This document shows positions 33,765-46,178 of a stretch of 64,000 nt of DNA, piece by piece. The stretch's first letter is position 1, and each line of letters begins with the position of its first letter. The notes below the pieces were generated by a model that was not told the DNA's origin, ran no database searches, and saw only the letters and a program-made list of their open reading frames with translations. This DNA comes from Dactylis glomerata (Eukaryota; Streptophyta; Magnoliopsida; Poales; Poaceae). The stretch spans positions 1,364,001 through 1,428,000 of the forward strand of contig QXEO01000869.1 in NCBI GenBank assembly GCA_007115705.1. Reading direction: 5' to 3'. The position numbers and the translations under genes are program-made.

Positions 33765-35189
33765 TTACATAGTGATGAATCTAACACCCATTGAGTTCTG
33801 GTGCTGATCATGTTTTGCCTTGGGGAGAGCTTTAGTCAACGGGTCTGCCACATTCAGATCTGTGTGCAATTTGCAAATCTTTACATCACCATCCGCGACA
33901 TGTTCACGGATGGAGTGAAATCGGCACTTTACATGCTTGAATTTCTTGTGAGACCTTGGCTCCTGAGTATTGGCTATGGCACCATTGTTGTCACAATAGA
34001 TAACCATTGGATCCAATGCACTCGGAACCACACCCAGTTCGGATATGAACTCCTTCATCCAAACTGCTTCTTCTGCCACTTCTGAAGCAACAATGTATTC
34101 CGCCTCTGTAGTTGATCTCGCCACCATGCTTTGCTTGGAACTCCTCCAGCTTACTGCTCCTCCATTCATAACAAATACATACCCGGATTGAGACTTAGAG
34201 TCATCCGGGTCAGTGTCGAAGCTAGCATCGACGTAACAACTTGCGACGAGCTCTTCTTCACCGCCATATACGAGAAACATATCCTTAGTCCTTCGTAAGT
34301 ACTTAAAGATATTCTTGACCGTCGTCCAGTGTTCCAAACCTGGATCAGATTGGTACCTACTAGTCAAACTAATAGCATGTGCCACATCCGGTCTTGTACA
34401 TAACATGGCATACATGATAGAGCCTATGGCAGAGGCATAGGGAATCTTATTCATTTCTTCTCTATCTTCAGCTATAGCCGGACCTTGAGTCTTACTCAAT
34501 ATCTTTCCTTGCAACATAGGTAAGAACCCTTTCTTACTATCTTCCATTCTAAACCTCTTTAGAATCTTGTCAAGGTATGTACTTTGTGATAGCCCAATTA
34601 AGCGTCTCGATCTATCTCTATAGATTTTGATGCCTAAAATATACGCCGCTTCACCAAGGTCTTTCATTGAAAACTTACTGTTTAAGTAATCTTTTACGCT
34701 CTTCAAAAGTTTCGTATCATTTCCAATTAGCAATATGTCATCCACATATAATATTAGAAATGCTACAGAGCTCCCACTCACTTTCTTGTAAATACAAGTT
34801 TCTCCATAAGTTTTGACAAATCTAAACCCTTTGATAACTTCATCAAAATGGAGATTCCAACTTTGGGATGCTTGCTTCAGTCCATAAATGGATCGCTGAA
34901 GCTTGCATACCTTGTCAGCATCCTTAGGATCAACAAAACCCTTGGGCTGTACCATGTACAACTCTTCCTCAATGTTACCATTAAGGAACGCGGTTTTCAC
35001 ATCCATCTGCCAAATTTCGTAATTGAAAAATGCAGCAATTGCTAACATAATCCTAACCGACTTTAGCATCGCTACGGGTGAGAAAGTCTCATCGTAGTCA
35101 ATTCCTTGAATTTGTCGGAAACCTTTTGCGACAAGTCATGCTTTATAGACGGTCACATTACCATCAGCGTCTATTTTCTTCTTGAAAAT
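33765..35189 (-). pseudogene. Copia RT and RNase H region
   Basis: After an in-frame TAG at 35190 the frame reads IFKKKIDADGNVTVYKA, meets a TGA at 35136-35138 (CGA to TGA in LVAKGFR context), and then stays open to 33765. It contains the Copia RT blocks (QMDVKTAFLNGN, KLQRSIYGLKQASQSW, YVDDILL) and RNase H (YVDASFDTD, SKQSMVARSTTEAEY, CDNNGAI). The RT and RNase H catalytic motifs are present, but two stops separate it from integrase, so no full polyprotein can be made from this copy. Confidence 0.9.
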
Positions 35190-36596
35190 CTATTTATTCT
35201 CAACGGCCTTTTGGTCATTGGGAAGTTCCACCAAAGTCCATACTTGGTTTTCATACATGGATTCCATTTCGGATTTCATGGCTTCATGCCATTTGTTGGA
35301 ATCTGGGCTCATCATCGCTTCATCATACGTCGCAGGGTCATCGTTCTCAACAATGGCATTTACGACAAGATCACCATACCATTCAGGAGCAGCGCGTGTT
35401 CTTGTCGACCTGCGAGGTTCGGTAGTATCCTCTTTTGGAGTTTCGTGATCTTCATCATCAGCTCCCACTTCATTTGGTGAAGTCACCACCGGAACGGTTT
35501 CCGGCGCTGCGCCACTCGCCAATTCATGAAGAGGAGGTTCAATAACCTCATCGAGTTCTACCTTCCTACTATTCACACCTTTCGAGAGAAACTCCTTCTC
35601 CAAAAAGGATCCGTTCTTAGCAACAAACACTTTGCCTTCGGATCTGTGATAGAAGGTGTACCCAATTGTTTCTTTAGGGTATCCTATGAAGACGCATTTT
35701 TCCGCTTTGGGTTCGAGTTTATCAGGCTGAAGTTTCTTCACATAAACATCGCATCCCCAAACTTTTAGAAATGACAGCTTAGGTTTGTTTCCAAACCATA
35801 ATTCATACGGTGTCGTTTCAACTGATTTAGATGGAGCCCTATTTAAAGTGAAAGCGGCTGTTTCTAGCGCATAACCCCAAAAAGATAGTGGCAGATCGGT
35901 AAGAGACATCATAGACCGAACCATATCCAATAAAGTACGGTTACAACGTTTGGATACACCATTTCGTTGTGGTGTTCCAGCGGGAGTGAGTTGTGAAACT
36001 ATTCCACATTCTCGCATATGTGTGCCAAACTCGTAACTAAGATATTCTCCTCCACGATCAGATCGTAAAAATTTAATCTTTCTGTTACGATGATTTTCTA
36101 CTTCACTCTGAAATTCCTTGAACTTTTCAAACGTTTCAGACTTGTGTTTCATTAAGTAAATATACCCATATCTACTTAAGTCATCAGTGAAAGTAACAAA
36201 ATAACGATATCCACCACGCGCCGGCACACTCATAGGTCCACATACATCGGTATGTATGATTTCCAATAAGTCTGTTGCCCGTTCCATTGAACCGGAAAAC
36301 GGCGTTCTAGTCATCTTGCCCATAAGACATGGCTCGCATGTCTCAAATGATTCATAATCAAGTGATTCCAGAAGTCCATCCGAATGAAGCTTCTTCATGC
36401 GTTTAACACCAATATGACCTAAACGGCAGTGCCACATGTATGCGGCTATATCATCATTTGACTTAATTCTTTTGGCATTCACGTTATGAATATGTGTTTC
36501 ATTACTATCAAGATTCAAAAGAAATAAACCTTTCTTCTCAGGTGCATGTCCATAAAAGATATTATTCATATAAATCAAACAACCATTGTTCTCAGA
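35190..36596 (-). pseudogene. Copia integrase region with catalytic Glu changed to Lys
   Basis: This segment lies between in-frame stops at 36597-36599 and 35190-35192. It has the pre-integrase zinc motif (WHCRLGHIG, CEPCLMGK) and integrase core (IHTDVCGPM, FLRSDRGGEYLS). The third catalytic motif reads NGVSKRCNRT where Copia integrases have NGVSERRNRT: Glu is Lys and the next Arg is Cys. Both fit C-to-T or G-to-A change, in keeping with methylated-cytosine decay. A C-terminal region with RRSTRTRAAPEWYGD leads to RT. The stop at 35190 replaces the Trp usual before IFKKK. Confidence 0.9.
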
Positions 36597-37133
36597 CTAG
36601 AATGAATAATTGTCTCGCATTAAACAAGATCCAGAAATAATGTTCATGCTCAACGCAGGCACCAAATAACATTTATTCAGGTTTAAAACTAATCTAGATG
36701 GTAAATGTAGAGGAAGCGTCCCGACGGCGATCACATCAACTTTTGATCCATTGCCGACGCACATCGTGACCTCATCCTTCGCAAGTTGCCGCTTATTCTT
36801 TAGCCCCTGTTTCGAGTTACATATGTGAGCAACCGAACCAGTATCAAATACCCAGGTGCTATTGCGACTACTAGTAAGGTACACATCAATAACATGTATA
36901 TCATATATACCTTTGTTAATCTTCCCGTTCTTCTTATCCGCCAGATACTTTGGGCAGTTGCGCTTCCAGTGCTCCGTTTCCTTACAGTAGAAGCACTCAG
37001 TTTCAGGTTTAGGACCAGCCTTGGGTTTCCTCTCAGAACCGGCAACAGATTTGCCATCCTTCTTGTTTCTACCCTTGGACTTATTATCCTTTCTACCTTT
37101 CTTGAAACTAGTGGTCTTATTGACCATCAACAC
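36597..37133 (-). pseudogene. Copia zinc knuckle and protease region
   Basis: It carries a Lys-rich basic stretch, one CX2CX4HX4C zinc knuckle (CFYCKETEHWKRNC) and the protease active site VFDTGSVAHICN. It is one frame away from the upstream gag (a single A seems lost near 37130) and ends at a TAG (36597-36599) where relatives continue with SENNGC. Confidence 0.88.
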
Positions 37134-37747
37134 TTGATGTTCCTTTTGATCTCCACTTCTGCAGTCTTAAGCATTGAGGGAAGCTCGGGGAGAGACTTTC
37201 TCATGCCCTGCATGTTGTAGTTCATCACAAAGCCTTTGAAGCTAGGTGGGAGAGATTGGAGAACCCGATGTATTCCCAACTCATTGGGAATCGTTATTCC
37301 CAAAGAGATGAGTTTATCGGCGTACCCAGACATTTTGAGTACGTGCTCACTAACGGAGCTGTTCTCTTCCATCATGCAGCTAAAGAACTTTTCTGAAGCA
37401 TCATAACTCTCTACGGCAGTATGGGAGTCAAAAATCAGTTTCAACTCTCCCATTGTATCATAAGCGTTGCTGTTCTCGAAACGTTTTCGCAGCTCCGGCT
37501 CAAGTCCATACAGTATGCCGCAATGAACTAAACTGTGGTCCTCCTTACGAGTCAAAAAAACATTTTTTTCTTCATCGGGAGCATCTTCTGCAGGCGGGTT
37601 ACCTAGCGGTGCCTCAAGCACATAGCCCTTTTGAGAGGCATTGAGGAGGATCCTCAAGTTAAGTGCCCAGTTGGTGAAGTTGCTACCGTTGGTGGCTAGT
37701 TTTTCTTTCTCCATGAACGCATTGAAATTTAGAGCAGGTGGTGCCAT
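37127..37747 (-). pseudogene. Copia gag (capsid) region
   Basis: ATG at 37747 opens MAPPALNFNAFMEKEKLATN, the Angela/BARE-like gag start. The capsid-like stretch NWALNLRILLNASQKGYVLE and the helix block ...ELKLIFDSHTAVESYDASEKF follow. It ends early at a TGA at 37127-37129 through a 1-bp frameshift before VLMVNKTTSFKK. The normal product would coat the retrotransposon RNA. Confidence 0.9.
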
Positions 37748-38893
37748 GATCTACAAATTATTTGCAAAGTGAATTTAGACTAAGTTTAAAATAGAATGAG
37801 TTCAGGTTAAATCAAATTCTACGTGAACTCCCACTTAAAAACAACATCCCTTCTAGTTTTCTTAAGTGACTACACGAACCAAATCCACTATACCGCAACC
37901 GATCATCACGTGCAACGGTATAGTTTCAAAGGCGAACATCACCATGTTCATCATATCAACCATATGACTCATGCTTAACCTTTTGGTTCGTGTTCCGAGG
38001 CCATGTCTGTACATGCTAGGCTCGCCAAGCAGAACCATAACATTTGCGTGTGTAAAACTGTCTTACACTCGTCGTATGTGAACGTAGAGTCTATCACACC
38101 CGATCATCACGAGGTGTCTCAAAACGACAAACTTTCTTGACGGTGCATGTTATGGGAGAACACATTTTTATCTTGATATTTATGTGAGAGGGGTCATCTT
38201 ATAATGCTACCACGTGATCAAATCTAAGCAGAATAAGATGCATAAAAGGATAAACATCATATGCATATATAATGTGATATGATATGGTCCTTCACGCATT
38301 CGATCTCCATCTTGTGCGTCATGGTATGATCTCCATCATTCCACCGGCGCAGCACCAAGGTCCATGGCGCGCCACCTTGGTTGTATTTCTCCATTACAAT
38401 ATATCACTTGGATATATATATACGGCACGCAGGCCATTTAAATGTAAAGACAACCATATGGCTCCTGCCGGTTGTTTATAACTTACAAAAAGGATCATCG
38501 CATACAATTTATAACATAAACAATTTAACCATATCACATCCGTTTGACGTTTCTAATTTGTCTTGCATATTTTACGTGGTTTGGGACTTTCTAGGAAGAA
38601 CCGTTCTTACCTACGAACATGAAACCACAATGGTGATAAAAATATTATTAACAACTATTTGTAAAATAGATCATAACTATAGTGGGAGAAACGTACACCC
38701 GCAAAGCCACATATGCCGAAGCATGTCAAGTGTGGGACAAGTCTCGTGAACGCGGTCACGTAAGGTTAGTCTCGGGCAGCTTCAATCCCACTATACCACT
38801 ATGATCCAAAATACAAAAAAATTTGCAATAACATGATCATCAACGCCCACATCCACATGTATTCTGGCCGTGCATACCAACTACGCATAGATA
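37748..38893 (-). other. Untranslated leader of the Copia element
   Basis: About 1.15 kb between PBS and gag start. It is AT-rich and holds no convincing coding region; a long leader of this kind is normal for BARE/Angela elements, where dimerisation and packaging signals are expected. Confidence 0.6.
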
Positions 38894-38907
38894 TGGCTCT
38901 GATACCA
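38894..38907 (-). other. Primer binding site of the Copia element
   Basis: The complement reads TGGTATCAGAGCCA, matching the 3' end of plant initiator tRNA-Met, one base from the LTR. Confidence 0.92.
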
Positions 38908-38908
38908 C

Positions 38909-40589
38909 TGATGGGTTCGCAGCATAGAAAACAAAAAATTTCCTACGCAAGAACACATAAACTAGCCAAGATACTCTACGAGGTGGTAGCAACGGAGACT
39001 AACCCTCGATGACCGTAAGCGGGGATTACGTTCCCACACAAACGTTGACGATGGAGAGTCGATGAAGATGCACGTAGTCGACATAGTTGTTCACTTGACG
39101 TTCTCGACGTAGTGGTTCACTTGACGATCACAAGATCGTATACACGGCGCCACAAGTGGCAGCACCCCCGTGCTCGGTCACACGTACAGCTCGACGTCGA
39201 CTCCTCCACGCCCTCGGTCCAGCGGGACAGCGGAAGAAGGGATCCGCCGGACACTCCACCACACACTTTTCCAAGTGTATGAACTACGAACTACAATTTC
39301 GGCAGAGCTTCGCTAAGCAGAGACGGAAGTTGGGCAGCAACTATGCGAGGGAGGGGAGGATCAAGAAGTGTGTCACATGGAGGAGAGGGAGGGGTTTATA
39401 TAGGGGAGGAGGGGCAGCCCCCAAGGGGTGGCCAGCCAAGGAGGCCCTCCTCCTCTTCATGGTGGTAACCCCCTCTTCATTCCCTTCATGGTAGTAACCC
39501 CCTCATCAACATGAGGTAACCCCCATTTTAATTTTGCATGACATTCATGCTAATTAAAATTCACACTTATTGATTTAATAAAACATTTTTATTTCTTTAA
39601 TATTTGTTATTCATTCAATTAACAAACATTAACAAATACACCCTTGAGTTATCCCAAAACAATTTTGGTGCTTTTCTGAAACAACCCTTATGCTGTCCTG
39701 TAATTCGATCGGAGTATCGTATCCACTCAAAACGACGGCGAACCTTAAGTGTGTCACCCTATGGTTCGCGAATAACGTGGACATGATCGAGACTCCTCTC
39801 TGATCAATAATCAACAGCGGGATCTGGAAATCCATGATGACTACCACTTACTCAATGATGAACTAGTGATCGTGTGAACCAGTAACGAACATAGTTAATT
39901 CCTTTTGTCTCGCGATATTATTACTTGTCCGAGATCCGATCATTTGGTATCAACCATACCTAGTTCGATCTCGTTCCCGACAAGTCTCTTTACTCGTTCT
40001 GTGATAATGCATTCCCGTGACCTAGTCACATGCTTGCAAGCTATTCCAATGCAATATCACCGAGAAGGGCCCAGAGAATATCTTTCCGTCATCCGGATGG
40101 ACAAATCCCACTCTTGATCCATGAGCCTCAACTAATATTTTCAGAGTACCCAAATCAACCTTTATAATCACCCTATTACGGTGTGACATTTGATATCATC
40201 AAAATACCCTTCCAGTATCAGTGATTAACATGATCTCATGGTCTAAGGATTAGAACTACTTTGCATGAGTTTGATATAGCAATGAACTTGATGACTTGAT
40301 CGTATTGCTATTCGTACTATGGGTGTGAGTGTTCATCACATCATTCTTCTAATGATATGACCCCGTTATTAACAACATCCAATGTTCATGATTAGAAAAC
40401 TTTGGTCATCAGTTAATCAACGAGCTAGTATAAAAGAGAGGCTTTACTAGGAACCCTTTTAGTTTATTAATCACACAAGTATTAATGTTTCTGATTAATA
40501 CAATTCTAGCATGAAAAATAAACATCTATTATGAACATGGAATAATATAATAACAACTTTATTATTGCCTCTTGGGCATATTCCTTTCA
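38909..40589 (-). repeat. 5' LTR of the Copia element (1681 bp)
   Basis: It begins TGATGGGTTCGCAGC and ends TTCCTTTCA, followed by TSD GCAAA. In element orientation this is the promoter LTR. About 45 substitutions separate it from the split partner by my count, most of them transitions. Confidence 0.92.
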
Positions 40590-40594
40590 GCAAA

Positions 40595-42110
40595 AGACTG
40601 GGAGCGACCAACTAAGAGAGCAATAACGGCCATAATCATGCATAGCGACAAAGCGACATTAAAAGAAGCATAAGATGGCATCAAAAGTCAAAAACTAAAT
40701 GATCATAGAGGCTTATGGCGACTTCGTATGAGTCTAACATGTGTGAGCATGCGCCAAGTCAACCCAAATAAAGCATCAAAGGAGAAAACCAAAATAATGC
40801 TTCCAAATAATTAAAACAACGCATAATTTTTTCAAAGGCTCATTAAGCAATCTCAGTCATTTGAGACAAGTCATGCTACAGCAAAACCACTAAGCATACT
40901 ATCAAAAAGACATCAAGCACGACATGCAAAAGCCTAGGCCGCAGTCTACACAAGCTCCTTTTTGTACCACTTTTTTGCATAAAGCTTTTTCTCTTTTCCA
41001 ACACAATTCAAACTTTTTTGAAACAACTCTTTTGATGAAAACCAACATGGACCAGAGGTCAAAATACACCTTAATGCAAAGATATAACAAGATCTGAACA
41101 AAAATCAAGGTGAAAAACGAAAGCTAAACGCAGTTCTAGAAAAAGAGAACACTCGTTGAAACGATAAGAGTGAAAAATGGAGTGTTCTTGGCAAATGAAA
41201 AGCAAGGCAACTTCTCCAAAATAAATTTGTTGGGGTCCAACCATTTATTGCAGCAAACAAAACTAAACAAAACTGAAAAACTAAAAACAACTGACGCTCC
41301 AAGAAAAATGCATAATGCATGAAGCAATAAAAATATAGTGTGTTGAAAGGTGACTTGATTTTTGCCGATGAAGAAGGGGTGCCTCGGGGGCATCCCCAAG
41401 CTTTGATGCTTGTACTTCTTGGATATTTCTTGGGGTGACATGGACATCCCCAAACTTGAGCTTTTGTCCATTCTTCAACTCATCTCATCATTCTCCAATC
41501 CCTACACTTGAAAACTTCCTTCATACAAAACTAAACACAATTCTATTAGCAACATTAGTGTAAGCATAACAATGAATCAACCCTTTTTGCTTCAGGTTTC
41601 AACTCAAAACCACCACATATAAAGCATATACTACCGTAGCAACTTCCCCAAAAGTTCCGTGATCAAAAGAACTAAAAAAGAAAGCGATAAAGCGACAAAC
41701 ACAAATATTGGCAAAAATCTGTCAAAACAGAACAGCTGACAAAGGTCGAATTTTTAGAGGGTTTTCTGTTGCTCAAATAAAAAAGTGTATAACTAATGAA
41801 AGTTTTGATATAACCTGGGGCATTTCCACAAGAAATCGCAGGTCCAAAAGATATTCTAAGAATTTTCACAAATTTTTACGGTGCAGCACCAAAAACTGTT
41901 TCAGGACAGCAACATCCCCAAATCTTACCTCACTCAAATTAGAGGCTTATCTTGGCATAAAAACAAATAAAAAGGATAAGGAGAGGTTATTACAGTAGTA
42001 ATAACTTCCAAGACTCAAATAAAAGAAAAAGTACTGAAAGTAAAAACATTGGGTTATCTCCCAAGAGTGCTTTTCTTTAACGCCTTTGAGCTAGGCACAG
42101 AAAGTGCGAA
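40595..42110 (-). other. Interior of element X right of the Copia insertion, non-coding
   Basis: It continues the X sequence interrupted at 17091 (AAGACTGGGAGCGACCAAC) and runs parallel to 3718-5230 of the first X copy with small differences. No coding domain is seen. Confidence 0.75.
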
Positions 42111-42703
42111 TCAAGTAATATCAAAAGAGGCATTAAGATCAATCGTAGGAGTCTTTTCAACAATGAATTGAATTTTGTCCAAATAAGTTTTTGAGTATCC
42201 CTTGTAATCACACTTTGGTATGCCACTTTCATCAAAAAGATTTTCAGGACAAATCCAACTAAAATTCTTTTCCAAAGCATCATGAATTCCTACAAGTTTA
42301 CAAGGTATTGGTACTCTAAATTCTTCAGTGGTTGTACCAACAACCTCTACATGCGAGCCAAGCTTATTAAATCTCTTAAAAACTTTCCTAGTTTCAATGG
42401 CCACATCTCTAAATTCTATGCGCAAAGTTTCCAAGATAAAAGCTTTCTTTTCGGGGTCCTCAATATCATGAAGCTGAAGAAACATGTGTTGCATAAAAGG
42501 ATTAAGGCTAGCAAACCTAGCTTCTAACATGTGAACTAAATAAGCAGAAGCAACTTCATAACTAGGAGCAAGTCAGCCAAAGATTTTTCCTCAACATCTT
42601 TATGCATGCTAATATGATTAAAGAACTCCTCGATGTTACTTTTTCCAATAATAGAACCACTACCTACTGAGAGGTCCTCCAAAACGTACTTAGGGAACAA
42701 CAT
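42111..42703 (-). pseudogene. ORF B of the second X unit, frameshifted
   Basis: This is the counterpart of 5231-5824, with start ATG at 42703. A base is missing near 42573 (GAGCAAGTCAGCC against GAGCAAGCTCAGCC), so only the 3' part from 42530 stays open. The remaining protein (139 aa, starting MLEARFASLNPFMQ) is close to the intact copy but several residues differ in the C-terminal third. Confidence 0.7.
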
Positions 42704-42855
42704 AATGAACTAAAAGTAAAGAAATAACAACTATAAAGAAAACTAATTTTTTTTATGTTTTTGGTAAAATGATGCAAGTAAAAATAAAGTAAAGCAAAAC
42801 ATAAAACAAAGTAAAGGATGTGCGTGCGAAACTCCCCTTGCAGAAGTATTCTTTT

Positions 42856-42873
42856 TCCCCGGCAACGGCGCCA
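42856..42873 (-). other. Primer binding site of element X
   Basis: The complement reads TGGCGCCGTTGCCGGGGA, 10 bp from the LTR start at 42884. Confidence 0.85.
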
Positions 42874-42883
42874 GAAAATGTCT

Positions 42884-44529
42884 TGATTGCTATTGATGGC
42901 GCGGTAAATAACCGGCCAGTTCGGAAACCCCAAGAGAAGGTTTGATGAATATAGCAGCAAGTTTTTCCCTCAGTAAGAAACCAAGGTTATCAATCCAGTA
43001 GGAAAAAGCCAAACTCAAGAAGGTGATGCTTGCTTGCTTCGCGATTGCTCCGGACAATTTATAGGGCGCCTCGTCCAAGCTTTGCTTTGCCAGCTGCAAC
43101 GCGGAACCTGCACATAACACAACCAAATACTTTGTTCCCAATTTACAATGAGGTTGTCAATCTCACCGGTTTGCTTGAAACAAAGGGTATGAGCGTATCG
43201 AGTGGAAAGCAATAGTAGTATGCGAGTAAAGTAAACAGTGCGAGTAAAGTAAACAGGTGATAGCAATATAATGGAAATAGGACCGGGGTCCACAGTTCAC
43301 TAGTGGTGTCTCTCCATAAGATAAAATAACACATACTGGGTAAACAAATTACAGTTGGGCAATTGATAGAATAAAGATAACGTGCATATGTCGAGAAGAT
43401 CACTATGAGATTTACTCTGGGCATTACAACAAGATACATAGACCGCCATCCAACTGCATCTATGATTAATTATCCACTTGTGGCGAATCAATCCGAGAAC
43501 TCCACAAGTATTAAGTTGTGAACAACAGATAACTGCATAAAGCAAAGTGTGTAATGTAAACAAAGCATATGCCCTTGAGCATATGAATGTTGTTTTCTCC
43601 CTAGTGGCAACAACACATCTACAACCTTAGAGGTTTTTGTCACTCCCCTAGATTAAATAGAGGCATGAACCCAACTATCGAGCATAAATACCCCCTCTTG
43701 GAGTCACTAGTATCTACTCGGCCAAGATAGCTACTAACAACGGAGAGCATGCAAGATCATAAACAACATAGAGATAACATAAGATAATATTCAGCACATC
43801 AACTCAATCATAACACCAATATTCATCGGATCCCAACAAACACAACATGTAGAATTACATAACGGTGATCTCGATCATGTAGGGTAGCTCACGAGATCTA
43901 AACATGAAGCACATGATGGAGAAGACAACCATCTAGCTACTACTATGGACCCATAGTCTAAGGTAGACTACTCACTCATCGCGCCGGAGGCAAGCATGGC
44001 GATGAAGAAGACCTCTGGTGGCGATTCCCCTCTCCGGCAGGGTGCCGGGAAGAGCTTCTGGACCCTCCCGATCTCAGGTCGACGGCGGCGGCGGATCACG
44101 ATTTGTTTCTGGAAAAGTGATCGGGTGTTTAGGTTTTTCCCGTCGGGAGGTCTTTATAGGCGAAGGGGCATCGTCAAAAGTTGACCGAGGCGGCCACACA
44201 CATAGGGGGCGCGGCCTAGCCCTGGGCCGCGCCGCCCTGTTGTGTGGGCCCCTCGTGGCCCCACTCTATCTCTTCTTCGGTTCTCTGGAAGCTTCGGTGA
44301 ATTTCTGGATGTTTGGCTTTTGTTTCGTCCAATTCCGAGAATATTTCCTGTGTAACTTTTCTGAAACACAAAAACAGCAGAAAACAGGGAACTGGCACTG
44401 TGGCATCTCGTTAATAGGTTAGTTCCGGAAAATGCATAAAAATGCCATGAAGTGTAACGAAACACTAAGCAAATGGTGTAAAAACAATCATGGTGCATCA
44501 AAAATTATAGATACGTTAAAGACGTATCA
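42884..44529 (-). repeat. 5' LTR of element X (1646 bp)
   Basis: It begins TGATTGCTATTGATGGCGCGG, the same form as the 3' LTR at 947, and ends GACGTATCA at 44529, followed by GGGAT. Confidence 0.88.
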
Positions 44530-44534
44530 GGGAT
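44530..44534. repeat. Middle copy of the target site (GGGAT) between X and Y
   Basis: GGGAT lies exactly between the terminus of X (GACGTATCA) and the first LTR of Y (TAATTGTGGTGCGG, a G-to-A mutated TG start). It equals the right TSD at 52832 and differs by one base from the left TSD at 942. Confidence 0.8.
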
Positions 44535-46178
44535 TAATTGTGGTGCGGTGTTGATGTAGATGACCGACCAGCTGGGAACCCCAAGAGAAGGTATGATGAG
44601 TACAGCAGCAAGTTTTCTCTCAGTAAGAAACCGAGGTTTATCGAACCAGTAGGAAAAAGCCAAACTTCAGAAGGTGATGCCTGCTAGCTTCGCGACAGCT
44701 CCGGACAATTTATAAGGCGCCTCGTCCAGGGCTTTTTTTTGCACCAGCAGCAATGTGGAACCTTCACACACCACAACCAAGAACTTTGCTCCCAACTTAC
44801 GATGAGGTTGTCAATCTCACCGGTTTGCTGTAAACAAAGGATTGAGCGTATCGAGTGGAAAACAATAGTAGTATACGAGAAAGTAAACAGTGCAAGTAAA
44901 AGTAAATAGTAATAGCAATGTAAAGGAAATTGGACCGGGGTCCACAGTTCACTAGTGGTGTATCTCCATAAGATAAATAACAACATGCTGGGTAAACAAA
45001 TTACGGTTGGGCAATTGATAGAATAAATATAACATGCATATGTCACGAGAATCACTATAAGATTTACCCTGGGCATTACAACAAAATACATAGACTGCCA
45101 TCCAACTACATCTATGACTAATAATCCACTCGTGGGGATATTGTCCGAACACCCCTCGAGTATTAAGTTGCGAACAATAGATAACTGCATTAAGCAAAGT
45201 ATGTAATGTAAACAAAACGAATGTCCTTGGACACAAGAATGTTGTTTTCTCCCTAGTGGCAACAGCACATCTACAACATTAGAGGTTTCTGTCACTCCCC
45301 GAGATTAAATAGAGGCATGAACCCAACTATCGAGCATAAATACCCCCTCTTGGAGTCACTAGTATCTACTTGGCCAAGATAGATACTAACAACAGAGAGC
45401 ATGCAAGATCATAAACAACATAGAGATAACATAAGATAATATTCAGCACATCAACTTAACATAACACCAATATTCATCGGATCCCAACAAACACACATGT
45501 AGAATTATATAAAAATGATCTCGATCATGTAAGGAAGCTCACGAGATCTAAACATGAAGCGCATGGTGGTGAAGACAACCATCTAGCTACTGCTATGGAC
45601 CCATAGTCCAAGGTAGACTACTCACTCATCGCGCCGGAGGCAAGCATGGTGATGAAGAAGACCTTCGGTGGCGATTCCCCACTCCGGCAGGGTGCCGGGA
45701 AGAGCTTCTGGACCCTCCCGATCTCAGGTCGACGACGGTAGTGGACCGCGATGTGTTTCTGGAAAATTGATCGGGTGTTTAGGTTTTTCCCGTCGGGGGG
45801 TCTTTATAGGCGAAGGGGCGGCGTCAGAGGTGGACCAGGGTGGCCTCACCCATAGGGGGCGCGGGCCAGGGGCTGGCCGCACCGCCCTATGGTGTGGCTA
45901 GCCCGTGGCCCCCTCCATGTCCTCTTCGGACTTCTAGAAGCTTCGGTAAATATTAGGAGGTTCGGCTTTTGTTTCGTCCAATTCCGAAAATATTTCCTGT
46001 GTAACTTTTCTGAAACATAAAAATAGTAGAAAACAGGGAACTGGCACTGTGGCATCTTGTTAATAGGTTAGTTCCAGAAAATGCATAAAAACGGCACGAA
46101 GTGTAACAAAACACTAAGCAAGTGGTATAAGAACAAGCATGGAGCATTAAAAATTATAGATACGTTTGAGACGTATCA
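44535..46178 (-). repeat. 3' LTR of Y
   Basis: It starts TAATTGTGGTGCGG (first dinucleotide TG mutated to TA) and ends GACGTATCA, followed by the polypurine-tract complement GCATCCCCAAGCTTAAC. Confidence 0.85.

Larger units (their letters stand above)
17092..40589 (-). mobile_element. Angela/BARE-type Copia LTR retrotransposon, degenerate, with Tat element nested in its 3' LTR
   Basis: Minus strand. The two 1.68-kb LTRs begin TGATGGGTTCGCAGC and end TTCCTTTCA in plus coordinates. The element is flanked by GCAAA at 17087-17091 and 40590-40594; the empty site GCAAAAGACTGGG is seen in the first X copy near 3712. The PBS matches initiator tRNA-Met. In element orientation the LTR begins TGAAAGGAATATGCCC, resembling the BARE/Angela LTR start, and its length fits. 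The polyprotein has the Copia order gag-PR-IN-RT-RNaseH but is broken by one frameshift and three stops. A 14.95-kb Tat element sits in its 3' LTR. About 45 differences between the LTRs, counted by eye, make it clearly older than the Tat element. Confidence 0.9.
947..44529 (-). mobile_element. Element X: Athila-like non-autonomous LTR retrotransposon with nested insertions
   Basis: This minus-strand element has a 3' LTR at 947-2586 and a 5' LTR at 42884-44529. It also holds an extra internal-plus-LTR block (2587-7681) and a truncated LTR (7682-8048). The PBS has the TGGCGCCGTTGCCGGGG form used by Athila-type Gypsy elements, and the polypurine tract is GTTAAGCTTGGGGATGC. The internal region is only about 3.4 kb without insertions and carries one small ORF and no protease, RT or integrase, so it must move with proteins supplied in trans. 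Its interior is interrupted by Z (8592-15720), a 776-bp insertion (15830-16605) and a Copia element (17092-40589). X-derived internal DNA is at 8049-8591, 15726-15829, 16615-17091 and 40595-42855. It resembles Triticeae Athila families such as Sabrina; the family name is unproven. Confidence 0.8.
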
